In this document: positions 25,116 to 34,810 of the stretch, piece after piece
Position numbering within the stretch: position 1 is the stretch's first letter
How the letters are laid out: each line of letters opens with the position of its first letter
Origin: Synechococcus sp. Nb3U1
GTDB lineage: Bacteria > Cyanobacteriota > Cyanobacteriia > Thermostichales > Thermostichaceae
Length of the DNA stretch: 64,000 bases
Assembly: GCF_021533835.1 (NCBI RefSeq)
Contig: NZ_JAKFYQ010000001.1
Span: forward strand, 1,460,079-1,524,078
Direction of reading: 5' to 3'
Made by a program: the position numbers and the translations under genes
The notes under the pieces: model-generated
Seen by the model: the letters and a program-made list of their open reading frames with translations, nothing else
What the model was told of the DNA's origin: nothing
The model's database searches: none

Positions 25116-26366
25116 GGCTCTCCTGACATCTTGGTGTTGATGGTATAATGAGATACTAAATTTTGCGACGAGTGATGGTGCCTCTTGATAGGTTATTGGG
25201 TCTTCCTGGAGTCAGAATCCAAGAGTTTGTAGAGTTAGAACACCACGTTGTCCTCAAACTAGAATTGACCTCTGAGGAGATGATTTGTCCTCATTGTGGA
25301 CAGACTATTCGCAAGATTCATCAGAATCGACCTATCCTTGTGCGAGACTTATCCCTGTTTGGGCGCTCGGTATACCTGCAAGTGCCACGCCGCCAATTCT
25401 ATTGCTCTCACTGTCAGCACTACTCCACTGAAGTACTCTCATTCATAGATTGGGAACGTTCCTATACTCAGCGTTACGAAACCTATATCTATCAGCAAGT
25501 CAAGCAAGCTACTATCGAGCAAGTTAGCCAGAATGAAGGTTTGAGTCGAGACCAAGTTGAAGGTATATTTAACCGTCAGTTTGAGCAGCGACAAGCAAAA
25601 AAACCCAAGGGTTTTGGCACAAGAAAATCAGTATCGATGAGATAAGTATGCGAAAAGGGCATCATCAATATGTGACAGTTGTCAGTGATTTGGAGAATCA
25701 TTGCCTCATTGAGGTGATTGATGCTCACAAGGCGGAAGAGCTGATTGAATGGCTGAAAAGCTTATGGACAGAAGAAGAGAGGCTGAGGGTGGAAGAAGTG
25801 AGTATTGATATGTGGGCTGGATTTAACAAGGTAGTCAAGCAGGTATTTCCCAGAGCACGTATTGTCTATGACAGATTCCATGTGATGCAGAAAGCCATCA
25901 AAGAATTGGACAGAATGAGACGATAGGCTCAGATTACAGAAAAAGGCTCAAGAAGAATCATACTTAAGAATAATAAAGACTTAGCTGAAGAGGAAAAGGC
26001 AAGACTAGAAATCTATTTAAAATAGAGTAAACGACTGAGGCAAGCCTATGAACTGAAAGAAAAGGTACGAGACGTTTTTGAGAGCATGATCACTGTCAAG
26101 GAAGCAGAGAGTCAAATAGTCGGATGGCTGAAAGATGCTCAAAGGGTCTACACCGATGTGGTCAAAACAATCCAGAATCATCTTCAGGGAATCTGTCAGT
26201 ATTTTACCAATCGTGTGACCAGTGGGATTATGGAGGGAATCAACAACCGGCTCAAGGTGATAAAGCGACAAGGGTACGGGTTTACCAACATTGGTAACTT
26301 CAGAGCCAGATTGTTAGCAGCTTTCTGGCCTTAATAATACTTGACCACCATAAGTCCGGGAGAGCC
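25116..26366 (+). mobile_element. ISL3-family insertion sequence (decayed)
   Basis: 1251 bp between imperfect terminal inverted repeats: left GGCTCTCCTGACATCTTGGT at 25116 and right (minus strand from 26366) GGCTCTCCCGGACTTATGGT. GGCTCT ends are typical of ISL3. The 8-bp flanks (AAGCAGTG and AACTGGGG) do not match, so a deletion or rearrangement followed insertion. The flanks carry gene fragments from different origins. Confidence 0.85.
25175..26334 (+). pseudogene. ISL3 transposase with a frameshift and two amber codons
   Basis: Starts MVPLDRLLGLPGVRIQEFVE, with zinc-finger pairs CPHCG and CSHCQ, then the DDE domain (VVSDLENHCLIEVIDAHKAE, VSIDMWAGFNKVVKQVFPRA, YDRFHVMQKA) and ends SGIMEGINNRLKVIKRQGYG. 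Lesions: one T missing in the run near 25612-25615, which shifts the frame before KKISIDEISMRKG, and TAG at 25924-25926 and 26023-26025. Both ambers sit where CAG (Gln) restores sense, so both can be C-to-T changes. Confidence 0.92.
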
Positions 26367-26675
26367 AACTGGGGCAATCTGGGCCAGCCGCGACTGGTAA
26401 AACCGGTGGGGAAACTGCCAGGCCAAGATTAAATCGGGCTCGGGCTGGAGCGATCGCAGCGTCTTAAAGCTAGGCCAAAGCCAAGAACCGACCTTAGGCC
26501 AAGTCTGTGCCCCCTCCGCATAGAACTCTGGTCGTTCTGCCACCTCGCTAGCCGAGCCGCCCACCGGCTCTAGCCCTAGCTCCGCCAGCACATCAAACCC
26601 GGTAGCCGTCAGACAAACAATCTGCCGCGCTGGGTGCTTGGGGGAAATGGGGCGGGAGGAGAGGATGGGAGGCAT
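26367..26675 (-). pseudogene. Periplasmic iron-siderophore/cobalamin-type binding protein, N-terminal fragment
   Basis: 103 residues before the ISL3 end: ARQIVCLTATGFDVLAELGL, EPVGGSASEVAERPEFYAEG, WPSFKTLRSLQPEPDLILAW. The ordering matches the TroA-like BtuF/FhuD binding fold, in which the first lobe begins RIV-L---ATE-L--LG. No signal peptide is present at this start. The C-terminal two thirds are missing. It is oriented toward the element, which truncates it. Confidence 0.65.
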
Positions 26676-26737
26676 GGGGTATTGGTTTTCAGGTATCGGG
26701 TTTTGGGTGCATTAATTACCGATTTCATTCTCCCGAT

Positions 26738-27016
26738 TCATTGAACCGGGGGGGCGGCGGGGGTTGGCGACGCCGGAGCCTCTAAGTATTTCTCAATGCC
26801 GGTGAGGGTGGCAGGTTTGGTTTCTTGGAATTGGCTGACCACAAATTGGGAGCCAAACTTGGGGTGCTCTTTCCATTGGCCCCAGAGCTGGAGGGTTTGG
26901 CCGGGTTGGAGTTGAGGGAAGGATCCCAGAATCGTGGTCAACTCAGACTGGCCTTTGACATCGAGGCGGGCGATGGTATAGCCGTTATCTGGGTTGTGGA
27001 AGGTAATCCGTTCCAC
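26738..27016 (-). pseudogene. RecD2-type helicase/exonuclease, N-terminal fragment
   Basis: 92 residues from a GTG: ERITFHNPDNGYTIARLDVK, TILGSFPQLQPGQTLQLWGQ, WKEHPKFGSQFVVSQFQETK, PATLTGIEKYLEAPA. This is the N-terminal OB domain of the RecD/TraA (RecD2) family, which normally continues into a helicase of 700 residues or more. Here it ends in PASPTPAAPPVQ. With the neighbouring binding-protein fragment it marks a rearranged boundary between the cassette region and the cas locus. Confidence 0.75.
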
Positions 27017-27241
27017 GATGCCGGTCAGGGTGCTGTCTGGGGTGGGGAGGATCTGGGCATGGGTTTAAGTATAAGGATCTTCCCCATAGTCATGTTCCAA
27101 TTTGCTACTTAGAAAGATAGCAAAAGTGGCTCGACAGATGCTCAACTATTTGGAAAGGCTTTGAAAAGTCGGAAGCTTTTTTGCAGGGTAAGCTGCTTAG
27201 AATACACTCATGAGTAGCTAATATCTCGCTGAGATTAAGTC

Positions 27242-28215
27242 ATGTTGCGTCAACTGGAACGGGTTTTGAAGCTGGATGGGATCCTGCGCAGCCATCCTCG
27301 ACCGACTGCTCTGGTGCTGGCTGAGGAGCTGGAGGTGAGTGAGCGGACGGTACGGGACGATATTAGCTTTCTGAGAGATCGGTTTCAGGCTCCCATTCAG
27401 ACCACTAAAGCTAGGGGCTTTCACTACACGGATCCGAACTGGCGATTGCCGACGATCCCTCTCACCCAGGGGGAGCTGTTTGCTCTGACGCTAGGGGCCA
27501 GGATGCTGGAATCCTATGCGGGATCTGCCTATCGTTCTCAGCTTCAATCTGCGATTGAACAGTTGGCTCAGCGGATCCCTGAGCAAGCCTGGGTGGATTT
27601 GCAGCAGTTGGCCCAAGAGCACATCCTATTTCGGGTGGGGGCAGAGCTGGAGCTGAACCCTGAGATCTGGCAGGTATTGGAGCAGGCTTGCCGGCAGCAG
27701 CGGCGAGTTTGGATCCTCTACGCTACCCCTGGCAAACCCGTCTCAGAGCGAGAGCTGGATCCCTATGTGCTGCATTTTCACGGAGCAATCCTTATGTGAC
27801 GGGGTGGTGTCATTTGAGAGGGGAACCCCGCTGGTTTCGGGTAGACCGCATCCGGGAGATCAAGCTCTTGGAGGAGCGATTTGAGGTGGATCCCACATTT
27901 GACCGAGAGGCCCATTTGGAGTCGGCTTTTCAGCATGAGGTGGGAGGGATCCCGCAGGGTATTAGCATTTGGTTCGATCCTGCCACGGCTCCCTACATTC
28001 GTGAGCGGCGCTGGCATCCCACCCAGCAGATTGAAGAACATCCCGATGGATCCCTGACGCTGCGGTTTGTGGTGCGGGGGCTGAATGAGGTGAAGCGCTG
28101 GGTGTTGTTTTATGGCAAGGGAGCGAGGGTGCTGGGGCCACCGCAATTAGTTGCGATGGTGCGGGATGAGGTCGAAGGAATACAGACCCAGTATCAACAG
28201 GGGGAAGGGCAATGA
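27242..28215 (+). pseudogene. WYL-domain transcriptional regulator, one frameshift
   Basis: An N-terminal HTH (LRQLERVLKLDGILRSHPRP, LAEELEVSERTVRDDISFLR) and a WYL domain split between frames: LDPYVLHFHG in the first, SNPYVTGWCHLRGEPRWFRV in the second, then a WCX-type C-terminus (GLNEVKRWVLFYGKGARVLG). Loss of one G near 27781 explains the shift; without it the protein has about 324 residues. WYL proteins often regulate CRISPR-Cas operons; the stop overlaps the cas3 ATG by ATGA. GGATCC is frequent here, unlike in the cas genes that follow. Confidence 0.82.
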
Positions 28216-30944
28216 GTCAGCCAAAATTTTGGGCAAAGACGGGACGGGGTGAGCTTCAAGACAATGGCCAGCCTAAGTACCATCCAGTGATTTGTCATTT
28301 GGCGGATACAGCAGCGGTGGCGATGGAGATTGTGCGATCGCACCTTAGCCCTATTGCCCGTCAGCATCTTGCCAAAGGCTTAGGGTTACCCGATGGCGAT
28401 TCCCTGGTGCGGTTCTGTGGCTTCATGGCCGGGAGCCACGACCTGGGTAAGGTCAGCCCTGCCTTTCAGTTTCAAGTCAGCGAAGTTGGCAAACTCCTGG
28501 CGGGGGACACCCTCTACGATTGTTGGTCTTCTCTGCCCCGTGAACGACAAAAGCCCAAGAATGCTCCTCACGGCTTAGTAACAGCCGCTACCTTGCCTGA
28601 TTTTCTCGTAGACATCGGTGTCGGGCGGAATTTGTCTAAACGCCATGCCAACTGCTTGGCGCGGAAACTGGGCACCATAGTCGGCGGGCACCACGGATTT
28701 TTCCCCGCCCAGCAAGAGATTGATGACTTGGATAGCGCGATCGCGGGCACCGATGAGCGTAGGGTATGGCGGCAGCACAGCCTCAGCATCTTTCAGCAGC
28801 TTCAGGGCTTTGTGCAACTCAACGCGCAGGAGGATTTGCCCAGTCAGTGCGATAACGCTGCCGCTATGATTCTGGCAGGATTGACGGCTGTATCTGACTG
28901 GATTGCTTCCAATCCTGAGAGTTTCCCCTACTTACTGGAATGACGAACCGTTTGAAACTTATGCCGCTGGGTTGAGAGAGCAAGCAAGACAGGCTCTCAA
29001 GGCCCAGGGGTGGCAATTCCCCACAACTGAGAACCCTCTTGCTTTTACCGAACTCTTTGACTTCATCACCGATCCTCGGCCTCTGCAATCAGCAGCAATT
29101 CAACTGAAAGATACGCTGATCCCACCCTGTTTGGTGATGGTAGAAGCCTCCATGGGAGAAGGTAAAACCGAAGCAGCCCTTTACCTGGCGGATCATCTGC
29201 AACATCAATCTGGTGCCGGTGGTTTTTACATTGGTCTACCGACTCAGGCCACTAGCAACGCTATGTTCGAGCGGGTCAAGACGTTCCTGCAAAAACGCTA
29301 TGCCGATGAGGTGGTTAATCTCACCCTCAGCCACGGGGCCGCAGCCTTGAAGGGGGATTACATAGATACAGTCTGTCGGTTGGATCAGGTGTATGACGAT
29401 GAAGGGCGTGGAGTGTTTGCCAGTGAATGGCACACCGCCCGCAAGCGCACCTTGTTGAGTCCCTATGGGGTGGGCACGCTGGATCAGGGCTTGATGGGGG
29501 TAGTGCGCTCTCGCCATCAGTTTGTCAGGTTATTTGGCCTAGCAGGGCGCACCATCATCCTGGATGAGATCCACGCCTATGACCTCTACACCAGCACGTT
29601 GCTAGAGCGGTTTCTGGAATGGGCAGCCGTGCTGGGTTCTCCAGTGATTGCGCTGTCGGCAACGTTGCCCACCACCACCCGGCAGCGGTTGCTGACCGCC
29701 TACGCTACGGGATGTGGACAGGCCGCGCCAGCGTTACCCCAAGCTCCCTATCCCCGCATAACGGCGTTTGCGGGTGGTCATGCTGTTGCCCAATCCTTTG
29801 CCGCCTCTGACCATGTGTGCCGCGCCTTGGAAATTGCTTGGGTCAAGGATGAGGACTGGATGGCGGATTTACAGCAGGTATTGGCAGATGCCGGGGGCTG
29901 TGTTGCCGTTATTTGTTCAATAGTGAACCGAGCGCAGGCGGTTTACCAACGGCTACAGGGTTACTTTGACAACGAGGAATTGGGGCTTTTTCACGGACGC
30001 TTTCTCTTCAAAGACGGGAACGCATCGAGCAGGATTGCTTGCGGCAGTTTGGCAAGGGGCATGACCATCGCCCCCAGCGGTTTGTCCTAGTCGCTACCCA
30101 GGTAATTGAACAAAGTCTGGATGTGGACTTTGACCTGATGATTAGCGATATTGCTCCCATTGACCTGCTGCTCCAGCGTTCGGGGCGACTCCACCGCCAC
30201 ACGCGGGATCATCGACCATCAGGGTTTACCACTCCTCAACTGTGGATCGTGGAACCCAGCTTCACGGTCAATGGCAAGGCTGATTTTCAAGACAGTGGCT
30301 ACATCTACGATCGCCACATCCTCCTCCGCAGTTGGCTCACCCTCCGACATCGCCCTCAGGTACAACTCCCCCAGGAGATGGATCCCCTAATTGAATCGGT
30401 GTATGACCTGGGAATGGCTATTCCCGAAGGTGTAGAACCAGTTCATGCCGAGGATTGGGTTACTTCTTTGGAGAAGTACCGGGTCGAAGAAGAGGCTGCT
30501 AAACAAACCCAGGCTAATCAGGTGAAGATTCCGCCACCTCATGGAGATGTGAAGCCTGACCAGTTTACTTACCTGAAAAAGGAGGATGACGAAAGTGCGA
30601 TCGCCGCCGCGACCCGCCTCGGTGAACCCTCCATCGCCACCATCTTTTTGCAACGTACCGATTGCGGACTAGTGTTTCCGGGATCCCAAGAGCAGGTCAA
30701 TCTCAGCGCCCGTCCCGATCTGGCTCTGATCCGCAGACTTCTTGCCCATAGCACTCGCATCTCTAAGAGGGAGATTGTCAAAGGCTTGCTTAACCAGGAG
30801 AACCCTAAGACTTGGACATCGGCTCTACTGCGAAACTGCCGCTACGTGGAGGTCAATGCTCAGGGGGTAGGAGTGGTGGGGAACTGGCGGCTAACCCTTG
30901 ATCCCTTGCTGGGAGTGTTAATTGAGAACGATTCAAAATCCTAA
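28212..30944 (+). pseudogene. cas3: Type I-E CRISPR nuclease-helicase Cas3, two frameshifts
   Basis: The HD nuclease part (28212-28943) has HLADTAAVAMEIV, GSHDLGKVSPAFQ and VGGHHGFFP. A +1 shift near 28930-28940 follows. The helicase part has EASMGEGKTEAALYLADHL (motif I), IILDEIHAYD (motif II) and IALSATLP (motif III). A second one-base loss near 30016 (before KDRERIEQD) precedes VLVATQVIEQSLDVDFDLMI and LLQRSGRLHRH (motifs V, VI). Joined, it is about 910 residues, as usual for Cas3. The first break falls between the two domains but the second is inside the helicase core, so the gene is inactive as read. Confidence 0.9.
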
Positions 30945-30960
30945 GGGAGACTTACGACAA

Positions 30961-32495
30961 ATGTCATTTAATTTGCTTGATAAGTCCTGGATTCCAGTCA
31001 TGACGCCAGATTTCCAGGTCAAAGAGATTTCCCTGGTAAAACTATTTGAAACTTGGGAAACCCTGCGGGAAATCCAGGCTGATAATCCCCCCACCACCCT
31101 GGCACTCTATCGTCTGCTATTGGCAATGCTCCATCGTGCCTATCAGGGACCCCGCAACGAAGACCACTGGGAAGAGATTTTTGAGGATAACGGACAGGGG
31201 GCGATCGCCTACCTCAACCAATGGCGAGATCGCCTCGACCTGCTCCACCCCGACCATCCCTTCATGCAAGATCCCATCTTGCCCCTAGACAAAGCCGTCC
31301 CCATCTACGCCCTCCACACCATGAGCACATCCCAGGTGTTTTCTCATGAGCACAAGTGGAGCGGCTACAGCATCTCCCTGTCCCAAGCTGCCCGCTTACT
31401 AGTACGGCTGCAAGGGGTTGATATTACCAGCCTGAGAGCGTTCTACGTCGGGCAATCCAGCGGCAACCGCTCGGCGGTCAACACCCCCACCATCAACGCC
31501 GCCAATGTCCTGGTGCGGGGCAGCACTCTGAAGCAAACGCTGATGTTTAACTTGATGCGCTATGACCCGGCAGCGGAGATGCCCAGTGTTGTCACGGGAG
31601 AAGATCTCCCTACATGGGAAACCAGCAGCTACGCTGGCAAGCCCAAGAAGGCAGCTCCTCAAGGCTATATCAGCTACCTCACGTTTCCCTGGCGACGGTT
31701 GCGGCTATTTCCAGACCATGACGAGGTGAGCCAAGTGGCCATCACAATGGGAAATTCTTTGCCGGACAAGGTATCGGACCAGCAGTGGGAATGTGGGATC
31801 GCCTATAGAGAGGACAAGCCCGTTAGGTTATGGCGCAATGCTGAGAGTAGGCAGTTATGGCGCAATGCTGATGCCTTTCTGCTCACAACAGAAAAACAAC
31901 ATCGTCCCCGTATTGTCGATTGGCTGGCTGATCTGAAATCAGAAGACTTGGTTGATGATGTCGTAACCTTCCAGATCTTTGAACTCAGTGCAGATAAGGC
32001 CAAGCCCCTGAGCTGGAGTTGGGAGTCGTTTTCGGCACCAATCCAATATGTGACTGATGCGGATTTGGCACAAACGCTGAAGAGTGCAATCGCGATCGCC
32101 GAAAGCCACCAACAGGTCTTCCGTTCCTTCAAGGGCAGCCCCTACTTTGCCCTAGCAGAAGTGCTGAAAAACGGAGATCCCAGCAGTTTAGCCAATGCCC
32201 TAGATGGCGAATCTCGCTATTGGGCCACCCTGGATCGGGCCTTCCCACAACTGCTGAACGCCCTGCCCCAGGACAGCCACACCGAAGCCAATGGCATCAC
32301 GTACTACGGCAACCAGGAGCTTCCTGCCTGGACGCAAACAGTACAAAACGCTGCCCGCCAAGCCTTCACCGAGTCCATTGTGTCCATTCTAACTATCAGG
32401 TGCGAGCTTTGGCACTGCGATCTCTAGAGCGACACCTCCGCAAACTGTGCGGTGAAGATCCGGAGGATAAGAAAACAAAGGAAAAAGTTGCTTAA
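30961..32495 (+). pseudogene. cse1: Type I-E Cascade large subunit Cse1 (CasA/Cas8e), one frameshift
   Basis: From the ATG at 30961: MSFNLLDKSWIPVMTPDFQV, LYRLLLAMLHRAYQGP, HPFMQDP, the lysine/asparagine-rich central part and AFTESIVSI. The frame then shifts by one base near 32388; the other frame supplies NYQVRALALRSLERHLRKLC to 32495. Only the last 35 residues (part of the C-terminal helical bundle) are out of frame, so a shortened protein could still be made. Cse1 recognises the PAM and recruits Cas3. Confidence 0.88.
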
Positions 32496-32540
32496 CCAGA
32501 TTTCTAAAGTCCCACATCTTTGAACTGGAGAATTCTCACA

Positions 32541-33086
32541 ATGCTAGTAACCCCAAAAAGCAGTCGCCTAGAGAGAGCGGTAGCCTTTCTCGACGGACTC
32601 AAGAAGCGCATTAAAAATGATAGCGGGGCAAAGGCCACCCTCAAACGTGCTTTGTCTGGGGACAATCGCCATCTCCGTCAGACCTACCCACTGTTGCTGC
32701 CTGCTCTAGAGGGGATTCCCGAATGGCAACAGGATATCTGGATCTTTGTCGCCTGCCTCTCGGTGTACCACAATCACGATCCAGAACCAGCCCCGCGCAG
32801 CTTTGCCCAAAGCTGTTTGGACTTACACAATAAAGTGCCTTCAAATGGCCCTGAACGTCGCTTCCGTTCTCTCTTAGACACGACCCTGGCTGATATTCAG
32901 TCCCCTATCACAGCCCTAGTGCGGCAATTCAAGAGTCAAGATATCAAGGTTTACTATCCCTATCTGATTGACGATCTCTGCAGCTGGGATCATCCCGATC
33001 AATTTGTCCAAGACCGCTGGGCTAGAAGCTTCTGGTGGGCACCGCCGCCAGCAGAACTATCAGGCGAGGCTGGTGTTGATGTATGA
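32541..33086 (+). CDS. cse2: Type I-E Cascade small subunit Cse2 (CasB)
   Basis: 181 residues from the ATG at 32541. Landmarks: SRLERAVAFLDGLKKRIKND, GAKATLKRALSGDNRHLRQT, ERRFRSLLDTT and IKVYYPYLIDDLCSWDHPD, as in CasB. Two copies line the belly of Cascade and hold the target strands. Intact. The stop codon overlaps the ATG of a DUF4258 gene (ATGA), so that foreign pair is coupled to cse2. Confidence 0.9.
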   Translation: MLVTPKSSRLERAVAFLDGLKKRIKNDSGAKATLKRALSGDNRHLRQTYPLLLPALEGIPEWQQDIWIFVACLSVYHNHDPEPAPRSFAQSCLDLHNKVPSNGPERRFRSLLDTTLADIQSPITALVRQFKSQDIKVYYPYLIDDLCSWDHPDQFVQDRWARSFWWAPPPAELSGEAGVDV

Positions 33087-33347
33087 AGCAGCTCAACTAC
33101 ACAGCCCATGCCCTAGGAGAAATGCAGAGGCGAGGCATTTCTCAAGAACAGGTTGAGGCAGCTTATTTACAACCAGAGCAAATCTTACCAGGACGAAATC
33201 AGAGAATGATCTATCAATCACGAATGAATTTTGATGGTGACAATCACTATCTTTTGTGAGTCTTTGTAATATGAAACTACTACTCAATCAGTTATTGTCA
33301 CAGCTTATCACACTAGCAAAATCGAGAAGTATTGGAGGATGTCATGA
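33083..33347 (+). pseudogene. DUF4258 protein (toxin-like), one stop and one frameshift
   Basis: The first frame reads MKQLNYTAHALGEMQRRGIS, QEQVEAAYLQPEQILPGRNQ, then RMIYQSRMNFDGDNHYLL and TGA at 33257-33259. After that stop and a one-base loss near 33267, the third frame gives TTQSVIVTAYHTSKIEKYWR, the expected C-terminus of DUF4258. CGA to TGA would explain the stop. DUF4258 proteins are small, basic and RelE-like, and often sit before DUF2283. Its stop overlaps the DUF2283 start (ATGA at 33344-33347). Confidence 0.82.
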
Positions 33348-33568
33348 AAATCATCTATGACCCAGAAGTTGATGTGCTGAGAATTCTATTTCAAGACACG
33401 CCAATCAGTGAAAGTAACGAAGACGAATCAGGAATCATCTTTGATTTTGATGACCAGAGAAATGTGGTTGGACTAGAGGTCTTAGATGCTTCTCTGCGCA
33501 TCGATGATCCTCAGTCTGTCAGCTACATGATTTCTAGGCCAATGCCACTATCAGGGGCCGAAGTCTGA
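33344..33568 (+). CDS. DUF2283 protein (probable antitoxin partner of DUF4258)
   Basis: 74 residues from the ATG at 33344, with GGAGG at 33334-33338. MKIIYDPEVDVLRILFQDTP, ESNEDESGIIFDFDDQRNVV and GLEVLDASLRI are typical of DUF2283. The protein is intact while its putative toxin partner is broken, which is the usual direction of decay for toxin-antitoxin pairs. The pair stands between cse2 and cas7e, where type I-E operons normally have no gene. Confidence 0.85.
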   Translation: MKIIYDPEVDVLRILFQDTPISESNEDESGIIFDFDDQRNVVGLEVLDASLRIDDPQSVSYMISRPMPLSGAEV

Positions 33569-33672
33569 CCTGTGTATTTCGCATATTTCGGCAGAGCGAT
33601 CTCAGCACAAAGACTGAGAATGCTGGTACCTTTGAACCGCCTAAACTGTTGCAATTTACTGAGGACATTTCC

Positions 33673-34809
33673 ATGAAACTTGAACTTCATTTGATTCAGA
33701 GCTTTCCCCCTGCCAACCTAAACCGGGATGAGAATGGGATGCCCAAATCCACCGTCTTTGGTGGTCGGCCTCGTGCCCGCATTTCCAGCCAGTGCCAAAA
33801 GCGGGCGGTGCGAAAGTATTATCAAGACTATGCTGACCTCGACCCGGCCCAATTTGCCGATCGCTCCCGCAACTGGCTTCCGAAGCTTCAGGAATTATTG
33901 ATTGAGCAAGATATTGGGTCTGAACAGGCCGCGATGGCTGCTCGTCTCGCACTGGAAGAGGGACTCAAGCTCAAGTTCAACGATGAAGGAAAAGCGACCA
34001 CCATTGTCTTTTTAGGACAGACGGAACTGGCGGCAATCGCCCATATCCTCGTCAAAAATTGGGATACCGTTGCCCCAGGACTAACTGCCGACAAGCCAGA
34101 ACTGCCCAAAGAAATCACCAAGGCGATCCAAGAAGCTCTGACTGACACTGGCAAACCGGGCGATGTGGCTCTCTTTGGCCGCATGATGGCCTCATTGCCC
34201 ACGGTGAATGTGGATGCTGCTGTGCAAATAGCCCATGCCATCAGCGTTAACACCCTGCAACAGGAATTTGACTTCTTCACCGCCGTAGATGACTTAGGGG
34301 GTGATGATGAAACTGGCGCTGACCACATGGGGGAAATCGGCTACAACAGCTCTACCTACTACCGCTTTGCAACCCTGGATACGGAGCAGTTAGTCCAGAA
34401 TCTAGGGAGTCGGGAACATCTAGAGTCAGTGGTCAAAGCCTTTGCCGATGCCTTTGTGCAAGCGATCCCCAGCGGGCACCAAAATGGCTTTGCTGCTCAT
34501 ACCCGGCCAGCAGCAGTGATGGCGGTGGTGCGCCGGGGGCAACCGGTATCTTTAGTGGATGCCTTTGAAGACCCGATCGCTCCCAAAGGCGGTAAGAGCC
34601 TGCTGGAAAATGCGGTCAAAGCTCTGGATGCCCACTGGGCTGACCTCACCAAAATGTATGGCGAAATGGGCATGGTCTACAAAGGCATTGTCACCCGCAG
34701 TAAGTTCACAGACCAATTGGATGCCCTCAAGCTGGAGAACAAGAGTTCTGTCACAGTGCTTTTGAGTGAAGCTCTCACAGAGGCCCTCAATGGTCAAGGA
34801 GGCAAGTAG
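33673..34809 (+). CDS. cas7e: Type I-E Cascade backbone subunit Cas7e (CasC/Cse4)
   Basis: 378 residues from the ATG at 33673: MKLELHLIQSFPPANLNRDE, GRPRARISSQCQKRAVRKYY, DVALFGRMMASLPTVNVDAA, VQIAHAISVNTLQQEFDFFT, and HTRPAAVMAVVRRGQPVSLV. These are standard Cas7e landmarks. Six copies form the filament along the crRNA. Intact full length. It starts about 100 bp after DUF2283, and cas5e follows after 1 bp. Confidence 0.93.
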   Translation: MKLELHLIQSFPPANLNRDENGMPKSTVFGGRPRARISSQCQKRAVRKYYQDYADLDPAQFADRSRNWLPKLQELLIEQDIGSEQAAMAARLALEEGLKLKFNDEGKATTIVFLGQTELAAIAHILVKNWDTVAPGLTADKPELPKEITKAIQEALTDTGKPGDVALFGRMMASLPTVNVDAAVQIAHAISVNTLQQEFDFFTAVDDLGGDDETGADHMGEIGYNSSTYYRFATLDTEQLVQNLGSREHLESVVKAFADAFVQAIPSGHQNGFAAHTRPAAVMAVVRRGQPVSLVDAFEDPIAPKGGKSLLENAVKALDAHWADLTKMYGEMGMVYKGIVTRSKFTDQLDALKLENKSSVTVLLSEALTEALNGQGGK

Positions 34810-34810
34810 G

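Noticed and set aside
25108-26374. An 8-bp target duplication around ISL3
   Set aside because: The flanks AAGCAGTG and AACTGGGG do not match.
28903-30090. A natural separate Cas3' helicase gene
   Set aside because: There is no plausible start codon near the beginning of the helicase frame, and the same part carries a second frameshift inside the helicase core.
22930-33270. Frameshifts could all be sequencing or assembly errors
   Set aside because: I cannot exclude this for any single site, but all the one-base indels lie in transposases, cassette genes, the WYL regulator and cas genes, while more than 40 kb of core genes is free of them. Three stop codons are substitutions, not indels. Real decay is the better overall explanation.
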